Shown: positions 1 to 14,493 of the stretch, piece by piece
Numbering within the stretch: position 1 is the stretch's first letter
Layout: each line of letters begins with the position of its first letter
Source: Aurelia coerulea
Lineage: Eukaryota; Cnidaria; Scyphozoa; Semaeostomeae; Ulmaridae
Direction of reading: 5' to 3'
DNA length: 64,000 bases
NCBI GenBank assembly: GCA_039566865.1
Contig: CM076947.1
Span: 20,833,501-20,897,500, forward strand
Translations under genes and position numbers: made by a program
Notes under the pieces: generated by a model
What the model was told of the DNA's origin: nothing
What the model saw: the letters and a program-made list of their open reading frames with translations, nothing else
Database searches by the model: none

Positions 1-42
1 TGGCTTAATGCAGTTCTTCAAAATTAGGTATGTGTTTTGAAA

Positions 43-78
43 CATTTGAAACCTCATCAGGTTAATGAGGTTCAAATG
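43..78. repeat. Conserved dyad (hairpin) of the satellite monomer, first example
   Basis: The left arm CATTTGAAACCTCAT and right arm ATGAGGTTCAAATG are reverse complements apart from one bulged A. They surround a 7-base loop (CAGGTTA, or CAGTTTA in one subfamily). The element recurs once per monomer throughout the array and is among the least variable parts of the unit by eye. It could be a protein-binding palindrome, a cruciform-forming site, or simply part of the founding sequence. It does not resemble the CENP-B box that I know. Confidence 0.9.
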
Positions 79-336
79 ATAGTAAACTCTTTGGGAAAAT
101 ATGAAGTCAAAATACAGTCTATGGTTGAAATCTTTTGAACAGATGTTTAATGAGTCAAATATGAAGCTTGGCTTAATGCAGTTCTTCAAAATTATGTAAA
201 AGGTTTGAAACATTTGAAACCTCATCAGTTTAATGAGGTTCAAATGATAATAAACTTTTTGCGAAAATATGAAGTAAAACCACGGTCTATGCTTGAAATC
301 TTTTGAATTGATGGTCAATGAGTCGAATATGAAACT

Positions 337-504
337 TGGCTTAATGCAGTTCTTCAAAAATAGGTATATATTTTGAAACATTTGAAACCTCATCAGGTTA
401 ATGAGGTTCAAATGATAGTAAACTTTTTGGGAAAATATGAAGTAAAACCACAGTCTATGGTTGAAATCTTTTGAAAAGATGTTTAATGATTCGAATATGA
501 AACT
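337..504. repeat. Representative 168-bp monomer
   Basis: This is a full-length example of the unit. In order it holds the TGGCTTAATGCAG start box, a TTCTTCAAAA box, TTTTGAAACATTTGAAAC, the conserved dyad (monomer positions 43-78), a T-run/GGG/A-run segment (CTTTTTGGGAAAATATGAAG), CACAGTCTATGGTTGAAATC, and a variable tail ending in TCGAATATGAAAC. TTAA occurs at monomer positions 5-8 and 62-65, and in units with the GATGTTTAAT tail also at about 147-150. The minus-strand translation is 56 residues, rich in Phe, Tyr, Ile, Leu, Asn and Lys, as expected of translated AT-rich DNA. Confidence 0.95.
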
Positions 505-2397
505 TGGCTTAATGCAGTTCTTCAAAATTAGGTATCTGTTTTGAAACATTTGAAACCTCATCAGGTTAATGAGGTTCAAATGATAGTAAAATTTTTGGGA
601 AAATATGAAGTAAATCCACAGTCTATGGTTGAAATCTTTTGAATTGATGGTCAGTGAGTCGAATATGAAACTTTGCTTGATGTAATTCTTGAATATTAGG
701 TATATGTTTTGAAACATATGAAACCTCATCAGGTTAATGAGGTTCAAATGATAGTAAACTTTTTGGGAAAATATGATGTAAAACCACAGTCTATGGTTGA
801 AATCTTTTGAAAAGATGTTTAATGATTCGAACATGGAACTTGGCAGAATGCAGTTCTTCAAAATTAGGTATCTGTTTTGAAACATTTGAAGCCTCATCAG
901 GTAATGAGGGTCAAATGATAGTAAAATTTTTGGGAAAATATGAAGTAAATCCACAGTCTATGGTTGAAATCTAATGAATTGATGGTCAGTGAGTCGAATA
1001 TGAAACTTTGCTTGATGTAATTCTTGAATATTAGGTATATGTTTTGAAACATTTGAAACCTCATCAGGTTAATAAGGTTCAAATGATAGTAAACTTTTTG
1101 GGAAAATATGAAGTAAAACCACAGTCTATGGTTGAAATCTTTTTAAAAGATGTTTAATGATTCGAATATGAAACTTGGCTTAATGCAGTTCTTCAAAATT
1201 AGGTATCTGTTTTGAAACATTTGAAACCTCATCAGGTTAATGAGGTTCAAATGATAGTAAACTTTCTGGGAAATTATTAAGTAAAACCACAGTCTATGGT
1301 TGAAATCTTTTGAATTGATGGTCAATGAGTCGAATATGAAACTTGGCTTAATGCAGTTCTTCAAAAATAGGTATATATTTTGAAACATTTGAAACCTCAT
1401 CAGGTTAATGAGGTTCAAATCATAGTAAACTTTTTGGGAAAATATGAAATAAAACCACAGTCTATTGTTGAAATCTTTTGAAAAGATGTTTAATGATTCG
1501 AATATGAAACTTGGCTTAATGCAGTTCTTCAAAATTAGGTATCTGTTTTGAAACATTTGAAACCTCATCAGGTTAATGAGGTTCAAATGATAGTAAAATT
1601 TTTGGGAAAATATGAAGTAAAAACACAGTCTATGATTGAATTCTTATGAATTGATGGTCAATGAGTCGAATATGAAGCTTAGCTTAATGCAGTTCTTAAA
1701 AAATAGGTTTATATTTTGAAACATTTGAAGCCTTATCAGTTCAAATGATAGTAAACTTTTTTAGAAATTATGAAGTAAAACCAAAGTCTATGGTTGAAAT
1801 CTTTTGAATTGATGGTCAATGAGTCGAATATGAAACTTGGCTTAATGCAGTTCTTCAAAAATAGGTATATATTTTGAAACATTTGAAACCTCATCCAGTT
1901 AATGAGGTTCTAATGATAGTAAACTTTTTGGGAAAATATGAAATAAAACCACAGTCTATTGTTGAAATCTTTTGAAAATATGTTTAATGATTCGAATATG
2001 AAACTTGGCTTAATGCAGTTCTTCAAAATTAGGTATCTGTTTTGAAACATTTGAAACCTCATCAGGTTAATGAGGTTCAAATGATAGTAAAATTTTTGGG
2101 AAAATATGAAGTAAATCCACAGTCTATGGTTGAAATCTTTTGAATTGATGGTCAGTGAGTCGAATATGAAACTTTGCTTGATGTAATTCTTGAATATTAG
2201 GTATCTGTTTTGAAACATTTGAAACCTCATCAGGTTAATGAGGTTCAAATGATAGTAAAATTTTTGGGAAAATATGAAGTAAAAACACAGTCTATGGTTG
2301 AAATCTTATGAATTGATGGTCAATGAGTCGAATATGAAGCTTAGCTTAATGCAGTTCTTAATAAATAGGTTTATATTTTGAAACATTTGAAACCTTA

Positions 2398-5300
2398 TCA
2401 GTTCAAATGATAGTAAACTTTTTTAGAAATTATGAAGTAAAACCACAGTCTATGGTTGAAATCTTTTGAATTGATTGTCAATGAATCGAATGTGAAGCTT
2501 GGCTTAATGCAGTTCTTCAAAAATAGGTATATATTTTGAAACATTTGAAACCTCATCAGGTTAATGAGGTTCAAATGATAGTAAGCTCTTTGGGAAAATA
2601 TGATGTAAAACCACAGTCTATGGTTGAAATCTTTTGAAAAGATGTTTAATGATTCGAATATGAAACTTGGCTTAATGCAGTTCTTCAAAATTAGGTATCT
2701 CTTTTGAAACATTTGAAGCCTCATCAGGTAATGAGGGTCAAATGATAGTAAAATTTTTGGGAAAATATGAAGTAAATCCACAGTCTATGGTTGAAATCTT
2801 TTGAATTGATGGTCAGTGAGTCGAATATGAAACTTTGCTTGATGTAATTCTTGAATATTAGGTATCTGTTTTCAAACATTTGAAACCTCATCAGGTTAAT
2901 GAGGTTCAAATGATAGTAAACTTTCTGGGAAATTATTAAGTAAAACCACAGTCTATGGTTGAAATCTTTTGAATTGATTGTCAATGAGTCGAATATGAAA
3001 CTTGGCTTAATGCAGTTCTTCAAAAGTAGGTATATATTTTGAAACATTTGAAACCTCATCAGGTTAATGAGGTTCAAATGATAGTAAACATTTTGGGAAA
3101 ATATGAAGTAAAACCACAGTCTATGGTTGAAGTCTTTTGAAAAGATGTTTAATGATTCGAATATGAAACTTGGCTTAATGCAGTTCTTCAAAATTAGGTA
3201 TCTGTTTTGAAACATTTGAAACCTCATCAGGTTAATGAGGTTCAAATGATAGTAAAATTGTTGGAAAAATATGAAGTAAATCCACAGTCTATGGTTGAAA
3301 TCTTTTGAATTGATGGTCAGTGAGTCGAATATGAAACTTGGCTTGATGTAATTCTTGAATATTAGGTATATGTTTTGAATCATTTGAAACCTCATCAGGT
3401 TAATGAGGTTCAAATGATAGTAAACTTTTTGGGAAAATATGAAGTAAAACCACAGTCTATGGTTGAAATATTTTGAAAAGATGTTTAATGATTCGAATAT
3501 GAAACTTGGCTTAATGCAGTTCTTCAAAATTAGGTATCTGTTTTGAAACATTTGAAACCTCATCAGGTAATGAGGGTCAAATGATAGTAAAATTTTTGAG
3601 AAAATATGAAGTAAATCCACAGTCTATGGTTGAAATCTTTTGAATTGATGGTCAGTGAGTCGAATATGAAACTTTGCTTGATGTAATTCTTGAATATTAG
3701 GTATCTGTTTTGAAACATTTGAAACCTCATCAGGTTAATGAGGTTCAAATGATAGTAAAATTTTTGGGAAAATATGAAGTAAAAACACAGTCTATGGTTG
3801 AAATCTTATGAATTGATGGTCAATGAGTCGAATATGAAGCTTGGCTTAATGCAGTTCTTCAAAAATAGGTTTATATTTTGAAACATTTGAAACCTCATCA
3901 GGTTAATGAGGTTCAAATGATAGTAAGCTCTTTGGGAAAATATGATGTAAAACCACAGTCTATGGTTGAAATCTTTTGAAAAGATGTTTAATGATTCGAA
4001 CATGAAACTTGGCTTAATGCAGTTCTTCAAAATTAGGTATCTGTTTTGAAACATTTGAAGCCTCATCAGGTAATGAGGGTCAAATGATAGTAAAATTTTT
4101 GGGAAAATATGAAGTAAATCCACAGTCTATGGTTGAAATCTAATGAATTGATGGTCAGTGAGTCGAATATGAAACTTTGCTTGATGTAATTCTTGAATAT
4201 TAGGTATATGTTTTGAAACATTTGAAACCTCATCAGGTTAATAAGGTTCAAATGATAGTAAACTTTTTGGGAAAATATAAAGTAAAACCACAGTCTATGG
4301 TTGAAATCTTTTTAAAAGATGTTTAATGATTCGAATATGAAACTTGACTTAATGCAGTTCTTCAAAATTAGGTATCTGTTTTGAAACATTTGAAACCTCA
4401 TCAGGTTAATGAGGGTCAAATGATAGTAAACTTTCTGGGAAATTATTAAGTAAAACCACAGTCTATGGTTGAAATCTTTTGAATTGATGGTCAATGAGTC
4501 GAATATGAAACTTGGCTTAATGCAGTTCTTCAAAAATAGGTATATATTTTGAAACATTTGAAACCTCATCAGGTTAATGAGGTTCAAATCATAGTAAACT
4601 TTTTTGGAAAATATGAAATAAAACCACAGTCTATTGTTGAAATCTTTTGAAAAGATGTTTAATGATTCGAATATGAAACTTGGCTTAATGCAGTTCTTCA
4701 AAATTAGGTATCTGTTTTGAAACATTTGAAACCTCATCAGGTTAATGAGGTTCAAATGATAGTAAAATTTTTGGGAAAATATGAAGTAAATCCACAGTCT
4801 ATGGTTGAAATCTTTTGAATTGATGGTCAGTGAGTCGAATATGAAACTTTGCTTGATGTAATTCTTGAATATTAGGTATCTGTTTTGAAACATTTGAAAC
4901 CTCATCAGGTTAATGAGGTTCAAATGATAGTAAAATTTTTGGGAAAATATGAAGTAAAAACACAGTCTATGGTTGAAATCTTATGAATTGATGGTCAATG
5001 AGGCGAATATGAAGCTTAGCTTAATGCAGTTCTTAAAAAATAGGTTTATATTTTGAAACATTTGAAACCTCATCAGTTCAAATGATAGTAAACTTTTTTA
5101 GAAATTATGAAGTAAAACCACAGTCTATGGTTGAAATCTTTTGAATTGATGGTCAATGAGTCGAATATGAAACTTGGCTTAATGCAGTTCTTCAAAAATA
5201 GGTATATATTTTGAAACATTTGAAACCTCATCAGGTTAATGAGGTTCAAATCATAGTAAACTTTTTGGGAAAATATGAAATAAAACCACAGTCTATTGTT

Positions 5301-8300
5301 GAAATCTTTTGAAAAGATGTTTAATGATTCGAATATGAAACTTGGCTTAATGCAGTTCTTCAAAATTAGGTATCTGTTTTGAAACATTTGAAACCTCATC
5401 AGGTTAATGAGGTTCAAATGATAGTAAAATTTTTGGGAAAATATGAAGTAAATCCACAGTCTATGGTTGAAATCTTTTGAATTGATGGTCAGTGAGTCGA
5501 ATATGAAACTTTGCTAGATGTAATTCTTGAATATTAGGTATCTGTTTTGAAACATTTGAAACCTCATCAGGTTAATGAGGTTCAAATGATAGTAAAATTT
5601 TTGGGAAAATATGAAGTAAAAACACAGTCTATGGTTGAAATCTTATGAATTGATGGTCAATGAGTCGAATATGAAGCTTAGCTTAATGCAGTTCTTAAAA
5701 AATAGGTTTATATTTTGAAACATTTGAAACCTTATCAGTTCAAATGATAGTAAACTTTTTTAGAAATTATGAAGTAAAACCACAGTCTATGGTTGAAATA
5801 TTTTGAATTGATTGTCAATGAATCGAATGTGAAGCTTGGCTTAATGCAGTTCTTCAAAAATAGGTTTATATTTTGAAACATTTGAAACCTCATCAGGTTA
5901 ATGAGGTTCAAATGATAGTAAGCTCTTTGGGAAAATATGATGTAAAACCACAGTCTATGGTTGAAATCTTTTGAGAAGATGTTTAATGATTCGAATATGA
6001 AACTTGGCTTCATACAGTTCTTCAAAATTAGGTATCTGTTTTGAAACATTTGAAGCCTCATCAGGTAATGAGGGTCAAATGATAGTAAAATTTTTGGGAA
6101 AATATGAAGTAAATCCACAGTCTATGGTTGAAATCTTTTGAATTGATGGTCAGTGAGTCGAATATGAAACTTTGCTTGATGTAATTCTTGAATATTAGGT
6201 ATCTGTTTTGAAACATTTGAAACCTCATCAGGTTAATGAGGTTCAAATGATAGTAAAATTTTTGGGAAAATATGAAGTAAAAACACAGTCTATGCTTGAA
6301 ATCTTATGAATTGATGGTCAATGAGTCGAATATGAAGCTTGGCTTAATGCAGTTCTTAAAAAATAGGTTTATATTTTGAAACATTTGAAACCTCATCAGG
6401 TTAATGAGGTTCAAATGATAGTAAGCTCTTTGGGAAAATATGATGTAAAACCACAGTCTATGGTTGAAGTCTTTTGAAAAGATGTTTAATGATTCGAACA
6501 TGAAACTTGGCTTAATGCAGTTCTTCAAAATTAGGTATCTGTTTTGAAACATTTGAAGCCTCATCAGGTAATGAGGGTCAAATGATAGTAAAATTTTTGG
6601 GAAAATATGAAGTAAATCCACAGTCTATGGTTGAAATCTAATGAATTGATGGTCAGTGAGTCGAATATGAAACTTTGCTTGATGTAATTCTTGAATATTA
6701 GGTATATGTTTTGAACCATTTGAAACCTCATCAGGTTAATAAGGTTCAAATGATAGTAAACTTTTTGGGAAAATATAAAGTAAAACCACAGTCTATGGTT
6801 GAAATCTTTTTAAAAGATGTTTAATGATTCGAATATGAAACTTGGCTTAATGCAGTTCTTCAAAATTAGGTATCTGTTTTGAAACATTTGAAACCTCATC
6901 AGGTTAATGAGGTTCAAATGATAGTAAACCTTCTGGGAAATTATTAAGTAAAACCACAGTCTATGGTTGAAATCTTTTGAATTGATGGTCAATGAGTCGA
7001 ATATGAAACTTGGCTTAATGCAGTTCTTCAAAAATAGGTATATATTTTGAAACATTTGAAACCTCATCAGGTTAATGAGGTTCAAATCATAGTAAACTTT
7101 TTGGGAAAATATGAAATAAAACCACAGTCTATTGTTGAAATCTTTTGAAAAGATGTTTAATGATTCGAATATGAAACTTGGCTTAATGCAGTTCTTCAAA
7201 ATTAGGTATCTGTTTTGAAACATTTGAAACCTCATCAGGTTAATGAGGTTCAAATGATAGTAAAATTTTTGGGAAAATATGAAGTAAATCCACAGTCTAT
7301 GGTTGAAATCTTTTGAATTGATGGTCAGTGAGTCGAATATGAAACTTTGCTTGATGTAATTCTTGAATATTAGGTATCTGTTTTGAAACATTTGAAACCT
7401 CATCAGGTTAAAGAGGTTCAAATGATAGTAAAATTTTTGGGAAAATATGAAGTAAAAACACAGTCTATGGTTGAAATCTTATGAATTGATGGTCAATGAG
7501 TCGAATATGAAGCTTAGCTTAATGCAGTTCTTAAAAAATAGGTTTATATTTTGAAACATTTGAAACCTTATCAGTTCAAATGATAGTAAACTTTTTTAGA
7601 AATTATGAAGTAAAACCACAGTCTATGGTTGAAATCTTTTGAATTGATTGTCAATGAATCGAATGTGAAGCTTGGCTTAATGCAGTTCTTCAAAAATTGG
7701 TTTATATTTTGAAACATTTGAAACCTCATCAGGTTAATGAGGTTCAAATGATAGTAAGCTCTTTGGGAAAATATGATGTAAAACCACAGTCTATGGTTGA
7801 AATCTTTTGAGAAGATGTTTAATAATTCGAATATGAAACTTGGCTTAATGCAGTTCTTCAAAATTATGTATCTGTTTTGAAACATTTGAAGCCTCATCAG
7901 GTAATGAGGGTCAAATGATAGTAAAATTTTTGGGAAAATATGAAGTAAATCCACAGTCTATGGTTGAAATCTTTTGAATTGATGGTCAGTGAGTCGAATA
8001 TGAAACTTTGCTTGATGTAATTCTTGAATATTAGGTATCTGTTTTGAAACATTTGAAACCTCATCAGGTTAATGAGGTTCAAATGATAGTAAACTTTCTG
8101 GGAAATTATTAAGTAAAACCACAGTCTATGGTTGAAATCTTTTGAATTGATTGTCAATGAGTCGAATATGAAACTTGGCTTGATGCAGTTCTTCAAAAGT
8201 AGGTATATATTTTGAAACATTTGAAACCTCATCAGGTTAATGAGGTTCAAATGATAGTAAACATTTTGGGAAAATATGAAGTAAAACCACAGTCTATGGT

Positions 8301-8793
8301 TGAAGTCTTTTGAAAAGATGTTTAATGATTCGAATATGAAACTTGGCTTAAGGCAGTTCTTCAAAATTAGGTATCTGTTTTGAAACATTTGAAACCTCAT
8401 CAGGTTAATGAGGTTCAAATGATAGTAAAATTTTTGGGAAAATATGAAGTAAATCCACAGTCTATGGTTGAAATCTTTTGAATTGATGGTCAGTGAGTCG
8501 AATATGAAACTTTGCTTGATGTAATTCTTGAATATTAGGTATATGTTTTGAAACATTTGAAACCTCATCAGGTTAATGAGGTTCAAATGATAGTAAACTT
8601 TTTGGGAAAATATGAAGTAAAACCACAGTCTATGGTTGAAGTCTTTTGAAAAGATATTTAATGATTCGAATATGAAACTTGGCTTCATGCAGTTCTTCAA
8701 AATTAGGTATCTGTTTTGAAACATTTGAAACCTCATCAGGTAATGAGGGTCAAATGATAGTAAAATTTTTGGGAAAATATGAAGTAAATCCAC
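2398..8793. repeat. Paired segments at offset 5,173 bp
   Basis: The segment at about 2398-3620 matches the one at 7571-8793 at a constant offset of 5,173 bp. It starts at a 10-bp-deleted monomer (ATCAGTTCAAATG junction) and runs through seven units with the same subfamily order, including the AAACATTTTGGG and GAAGTCTTTTGAAAAG variants. Small base differences show that the copies have diverged slightly. This overlaps the 2,498-bp organisation, so successive exchange events are layered here. Confidence 0.75.
3563..7638. repeat. Higher-order block repeated at 2,498 bp
   Basis: Variant landmarks at 3563, 3806, 4066 and 4312 recur in the same order at 6061, 6304, 6564 and 6810, always 2,498 bp later (15 x 168 minus 22). 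The landmarks are the CAGGTAATGAGGGTC dyad variant, the AATCTAATGAATTGATGG unit, and the CTTTTTAAAAGATG unit. The correspondence runs from about 3.56 to 5.14 kb against 6.06 to 7.64 kb. A related segment including the AATCTAATGAATTG unit also occurs at about 0.9-1.6 kb (offset 3,169 from the 4.07 kb copy). Confidence 0.85.
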
Positions 8794-9813
8794 AGTCTAT
8801 GGTTGAAATCTTTTGAATTGATGGTCAGTGAGTCGAATATGAAACTTTGCTTGATGTAATTCTTGAATATTAGGTATCTGTTTTGAAACATTTGAAACCT
8901 CATCAGGTTAATGAGGTTCAAATGATAGTAAACTTTCTAGGAAATTATGAAGTAAAACCACAGTCTATGGTTGAAATATTCTCAATAGATGTTTTATGAG
9001 TCGAATATGAAACTTGGCTTAATGCAGTTCTTCAAAATTAGGTATCTGTTTTGAAACATTTGAAACCTCATCAGGTTAATGAGGTTCAAATGATAGTAAA
9101 CTTTTTGAGAAAATATGAACTATATAGTTGAAATCTTTTGAATTGATTGTCAATGAGTCGAATATGAAGCTTGGCTTAATGCAATTCTTCAAAAATAGGT
9201 TTATATTTTGAAACATTTGAAACCTCATCAGGTTAATGAGGTTCAAATGATAGTAAACTTTCTGGGAAATTATGAAGTAAAACCACAGTCTATGGTTGAA
9301 ATATTCTGAATAGATGTTTAATGAGTCGAATATGAAACTTGGCTTAATGCAGTTCTTCAAAATTAGGTATGTGTTTTGAAACATTTGAAACCTCATCAGG
9401 TTAATGAGGTTCAAATGATAGTAAACTTTTTGAGAAAATATGAAGTATGTAGTTGAAATCTTTTGAATTGATGGTCAATAATTCGAATACGAAGCTTGGC
9501 TTAATGCAGTTCTTCAAAATTAGGTAAAAGGTTTGAAACATTTGAAACCTCATCAGTTTAATGAGGTTCAAATGATTGTAAACTTTTTGGGAAATTATGA
9601 AGTAAACCACAGTCTATGGTTGAAATATTTTTAACAGATGTTTAACGAGTCGAATATGAAACTTGGCTTAATGCAGTTCTTCAAAAGTAGGTATCTGTTT
9701 TGAAACATTTGAAACCTCATCAGGTTAATGAAGTTCAAATGATAGTAAACTCTTTGGGAAAATATGAAGTAAAAATACAGTCTATGGTTGAAATCTTTTG
9801 AACAGATGTTTAA
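8500..9813. repeat. Paralogous segment of 22790-24103, with the empty transposon site
   Basis: Landmarks at 8736, 9076, 9401 and 9631 recur at 23026, 23366, 23691 and 23921, a constant offset of 14,290 bp (85 x 168 plus 10). Shared rare variants include ATATGAACTATATAG, TTTAACGAGTCG and AAAAATACAGTC. The segment ends with AACAGATGTTTAATAAGTCG, which is the uninterrupted form of the sequence broken by the transposon at 24103. Past the element the match resumes, including the rare GTAAACCTTTTGGG near 9916 and 26032. Confidence 0.85.
9810..9813. other. Empty TTAA site paralogous to the transposon insertion
   Basis: TTAA at 9810-9813 is exactly 14,290 bp before the left TTAA at 24100-24103. It is flanked on the left by GAACAGATGT and on the right by TAAGTCGAATATG, the same bases that flank the element on either side. 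It shows the pre-insertion sequence directly and confirms a 4-bp TTAA duplication with no other change. Confidence 0.9.
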
Positions 9814-12800
9814 TAAGTCGAATATGAAGCTTGGCTTAATGCAGTTCTTCAAAATTAGGTAAAAGGTTTGAAACATTTGAAACCTCATCAGTTTAATGAG
9901 GTTCAAATGATTGTAAACCTTTTGGGAAATTATGAAGTAAAACCACAGTCTATGGTTGAAATCTTTTGAATTGATGGTCAATGAGTCGAATATGAAACTT
10001 GGCTTAATGCAGTTCTTCAAAAATAGGTATATATTTTGAAACATTTGAAACCTCATCAGGTTAATGAGGTTCAAATGATAGTAAACTTTTTGGGAAAATA
10101 TGAAGTAAAACCACAGTCTATGGTTGAAATCTTTGAAAAGATGGTCAATGAGTCGAATATGAAACTTGGCTTAATGCAGTTCTTCAAAAATAGGTATATA
10201 TTTTGAAACATTTGAAACCTCATCAGGTTAATGAGGTTCAAATGATAGTAAACTTTTTGGGAAAATATGAAGTAAAACCACAGTCTATGGTTGAAATCTT
10301 TTGAAAAGATGTTTAATGATTCGAATATGAACTTGGCTTAATGCAGTTCTTCAAAATTAGGTATCTGTTTTGAAACATTTGAAACCTCATCAGGTTAATG
10401 AGGTTCAAATGATAGTAAAATTTTTGGAAAAATATGAAGTAAATCCACAGTCTATGGTTGAAATCTTTTGAATTGATGGTCAGTGAGTCGAATATGAAAC
10501 TTTGCTTGATGTAATTCTTCAATATTAGGTATATGTTTTGAAACATTTGAAACCTCATCAGGTTAATGAGGTTCAAATGATAGTAAACTTTTTGGGAAAA
10601 TATGAAGTAAAACCACAGTCTATGGTTGAATTCTTTTTAAAAGATGTTTAATGATTCGAATATGAAACTTGGCTTAATGCAGCTCTTCAAAATTAGGTAT
10701 CTGTTTTGAAACATTTGAAACCTCATCAGGTTAATGAGGTTCAAATGATAGTAAAATTTTTGGGAAAATATGAAGTAAAAACACAGTCTATGGTTGAAAT
10801 CTTTTGAATTGATGGTCAATGAGTCGAATATGAAACTTGGCTTAATGCAGTTCTTCAAAATTAGGTATCTGTTTTGAAACATTTGAAACCTCATCAGGTT
10901 AATGAGGTTCAAATGATAGTAAAATTTGTGGGAAAATATGAAGTAAAAACACAGTCTATGGTTGAAATCTTTTGAATTGATGGTCAATGAGTCGAATATG
11001 AAACTTGGCTTAATGCAGTTCTTCAAAATTAGGTAAAAGGGTTGAAACATTTGAAACCTCATCAGTTTAATGAGGTTCAAATGATTGTAAACGTTTTTGG
11101 AAATTATGAAGTAAAACCACAGTCTATGGTTGAAATCTTTTGAATTGATGGTCAATGAGTCGAATATGAAACTTGGCTTAATGCAGTTCTTCAAAAATAG
11201 GTATATATTTTGAAACATTTGAATCCTCATCAGGTTAATGAGGTTCAAATGATAGTAAACTTTTTGGGAAAATATGAAGTAAAACCACAGTCTATGGTTG
11301 AAGTCTTTTGAAAAGATGTTTAATGATTCGAATATGAAACTTGGCTTCATGCAGTTCTTCAAAATTAGGTATCTGTTTTGAAACATTTGAAACCTCATCA
11401 GGTTAATGAGGTTCAAATGATAGTAAAATTTTTGGGAAAATATGATGTAAATCCACAGTCTATGGTTGAAATCTTTTGAATTGATGGTCAGTGAGTCGAA
11501 TATGAAACTTTGCTTGATGTAATTCTTGAATATTAGGTATATGTTTTGAAACATTTGAAACCTCATCAGGTTAATGAGGTTCAAATGACAGTAAACTTTT
11601 TGAGAAAATATGAAGTATGTAGTTGAAATCTTTTGAATTGATTGTCAATGAGTCGAATATGAAGCTTGGCTTAATGCAGTTCTTCAAAAACAGGTTTATA
11701 TTTTGAAACATTTGAAACCTCATCAGGTTAATGAGGTTCAAATGATAGTAAACTCTTTGAGAAAATATGAAGTCAAAACACAGTCTATGGTTGAAATCTT
11801 TTGAACAGATGTTTAATGAGTCGAATATGAAGCTTGGCTTAATGCAGTTCTTTAAAATTAGGTAAAAGGGTTGAAACATTTGAAACATCATCAGTTTAAT
11901 GAGGTTCAAATGATTGTAAACTTTTTGGGAAATTATGAAGTAAAACCACAGTCTATGGTTGAAATCTTTTGAATTGATGGTCAATGAGTCGAATATGAAA
12001 CTTGGCTTAATGCAGTTCTTCAAAAATAGGTATATACTTTGAAACATTTGAAACCTCATCAGGTTAATGAGGTTCAAATGATAGTAAACTTTTTGGGAAA
12101 ATATGAAGTAAAACCACAGTCTATGGTTGAAATCTTTTGAAAAGATGTTTAATGAGTCGAATATGAAACTTGGCTTAATGCAGTTCTTCAAAAATAGGTT
12201 TATATTTTGAAACATTTGAAACCTCATCAGGTTAATGAGGTTCAAATGATAGTAAACGTTTTCAGAAAATAAGAAAACAAAACACAGTCTATGGTTGAAA
12301 TCTTTTGAATTGATGGTCAATAATTCGAATACGAAGCTTGGCTTAATGCAGTTCTTCAAAATTAGGTAAAAGGTTTGAAACATTTGAAACCTCATCAGTT
12401 TAATGAGGTTCAAATGATTGTAAACTTTTTGGGAAATTATGAAGTAAACCACAGTCTATGGTTGAAATATTTTTAACAGATGTTGAACGAGTCGAATATG
12501 AAATTTGGCTTAATGCAGTTCTTCAAAATTAGGTATCTGTTTTGAAACATTTGAAACCTCATCAGGTTAATGAGGTACAAATGATATTAAACTCTTTGGG
12601 AAAATATGAAGTCAAAATACAGTCTATGGTTGAAATCTTTTGAAAAGATGTTTAATGAGTCGAATATGAAACTTGGCTTAATGCAGTTCTTCAAAATTAG
12701 GTATCTGTTTTGAAACATTTGAAACCTCATCACGTTTAATGAGGTTCAAATGATAGTAAACTTTTTGGGAAAATATGAAGTAAAACCACAGTCTATGGTT

Positions 12801-14493
12801 GAAATCTTTTGAATTGATGGTCAATGAGTCGAATATGAAACTTGGCTTAATGCAGTTCTTCAAAAATAGGTATATATTTTGAAACATTTGAAACCTCATC
12901 AGGTTAATGAGGTTCAAATGATAGTAAACTTTTTGGGAAAATATGAAGTAAAACCACAGTCTATGGTTGAAATCTTTTGAAAAGATGTTTAATGATTCGA
13001 ATATGAAACTTGGCTTAATGCAGTTCTTCAAAATTAGGTATCTGTTTTGAAACATTTGAAACCTCATCAGGTTAATGAGGTTCAAATGATAGTAAAATTT
13101 TTGGGAAAATATGATGTAAATCCACAGTCTATGGTTGAAATCTTTTGAATTGATGGTCAGTGAGTCGAATATGAAACTTTGCTTAATGCAGTTCTTCAAA
13201 ATTAGGTATCTGTTTTGAAACATTTGAAACCTCATCAGGTTAATGAGGTTCGAATGATAGTAAACATTTTGAGAAAATATGAAGTCAAATCACAGCCTAG
13301 GGATGAAATCTTTTGAATTGATGGTCAATGAATCAAATGTGAAGCTTGGCTTAATGCAGTTCTTCAAATATAGGTTTATATTTTGAAACATTTGAAACCT
13401 CATCAGGTTAATGAGGTTCAAATGATAGTAAACTCTTTGGGAAAATATGAAGTAAAACCACAGTCTATGGTTGAAATATTTTGAAAAGATGTTTAATGAG
13501 TCGAATATGAAGCTTGGCTTAATTCAGTTCTTCAAAAATAGGTTTATATTTTGAAACATTTGAAACCTTATTAGGTTAATGAGGTTCAAATGATAGTAAA
13601 CTTTTTGGAAAATTAAAAGTAAAACCACAGTCAATGGTTGTAAATCTTTTGAATTGATTGTCAATGAATCGAATGTGAAGCTTGGCTTAATGCAGTTCTT
13701 CAAAAATAGGTTTATATTTTGAAACATTTGAAACCTCATCAGGTTAATGAGGTTCAAATGATAGTAAACTTTTCGAGAAAATATGAAGTATATCGTTGAA
13801 ATCTTTTGATTTGATTGTCAATGAGTCGAATATGAAACTTGGCTTAATGCAGTTCTTCAAAAATAGGTATATATTTTGAAACATTTGAAACCTCATCAGG
13901 TTAATGAGGTTCAAATGATAGTAAAATTTTTGGGAAAATATGATGTAAATCCACAGTCTATGGTTGAAATCTTTTGAATTGATGGTCAGTGAGTCGAATA
14001 TGAAACTTTGCTTAATGCAGTTCTTCAAAATTAGGTATCTGTTTTGAAACATTTGAAACCTCATCAGGTTAATGAGGTTCGAATGATAGTAAACATTTTG
14101 AGAAAATATGAAGTCAAATCACAGCCTAGGGATGAAATCTTTTGAATTGATGGTCAATGAATCAAATGTGAAGCTTGGCTTAATGCAGTTCTTCAAAAAT
14201 AGGTTTATATTTTGAAACATTTGAAACCTTATCAGGTTAATGAGGTTCAAATGATAGTAAACTTTTTGGGAAATTATGAAGTAAAACCACAGTCTATGGT
14301 TGAAATCTTTTGAATTGATTGTCAATGAATCGAATGTGAAGCTTGGCTTAATGCAGTTCTTCAAAATTAGGTATATGTTTTGAAACATTTGAAACCTCAT
14401 CAGGTTAATGAGGTTCAAATGATAGTAAACTTTTTGGGAAAATATGAAGTAAAACCACAGTCTATGGTTGAAATCTTTTGAAAAGATGTTTAA

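Noticed and set aside
43..78. CENP-B box or another known centromere protein site in the monomer
   Set aside because: The dyad and the rest of the monomer do not match the CENP-B box consensus; centromere identity remains unproven.
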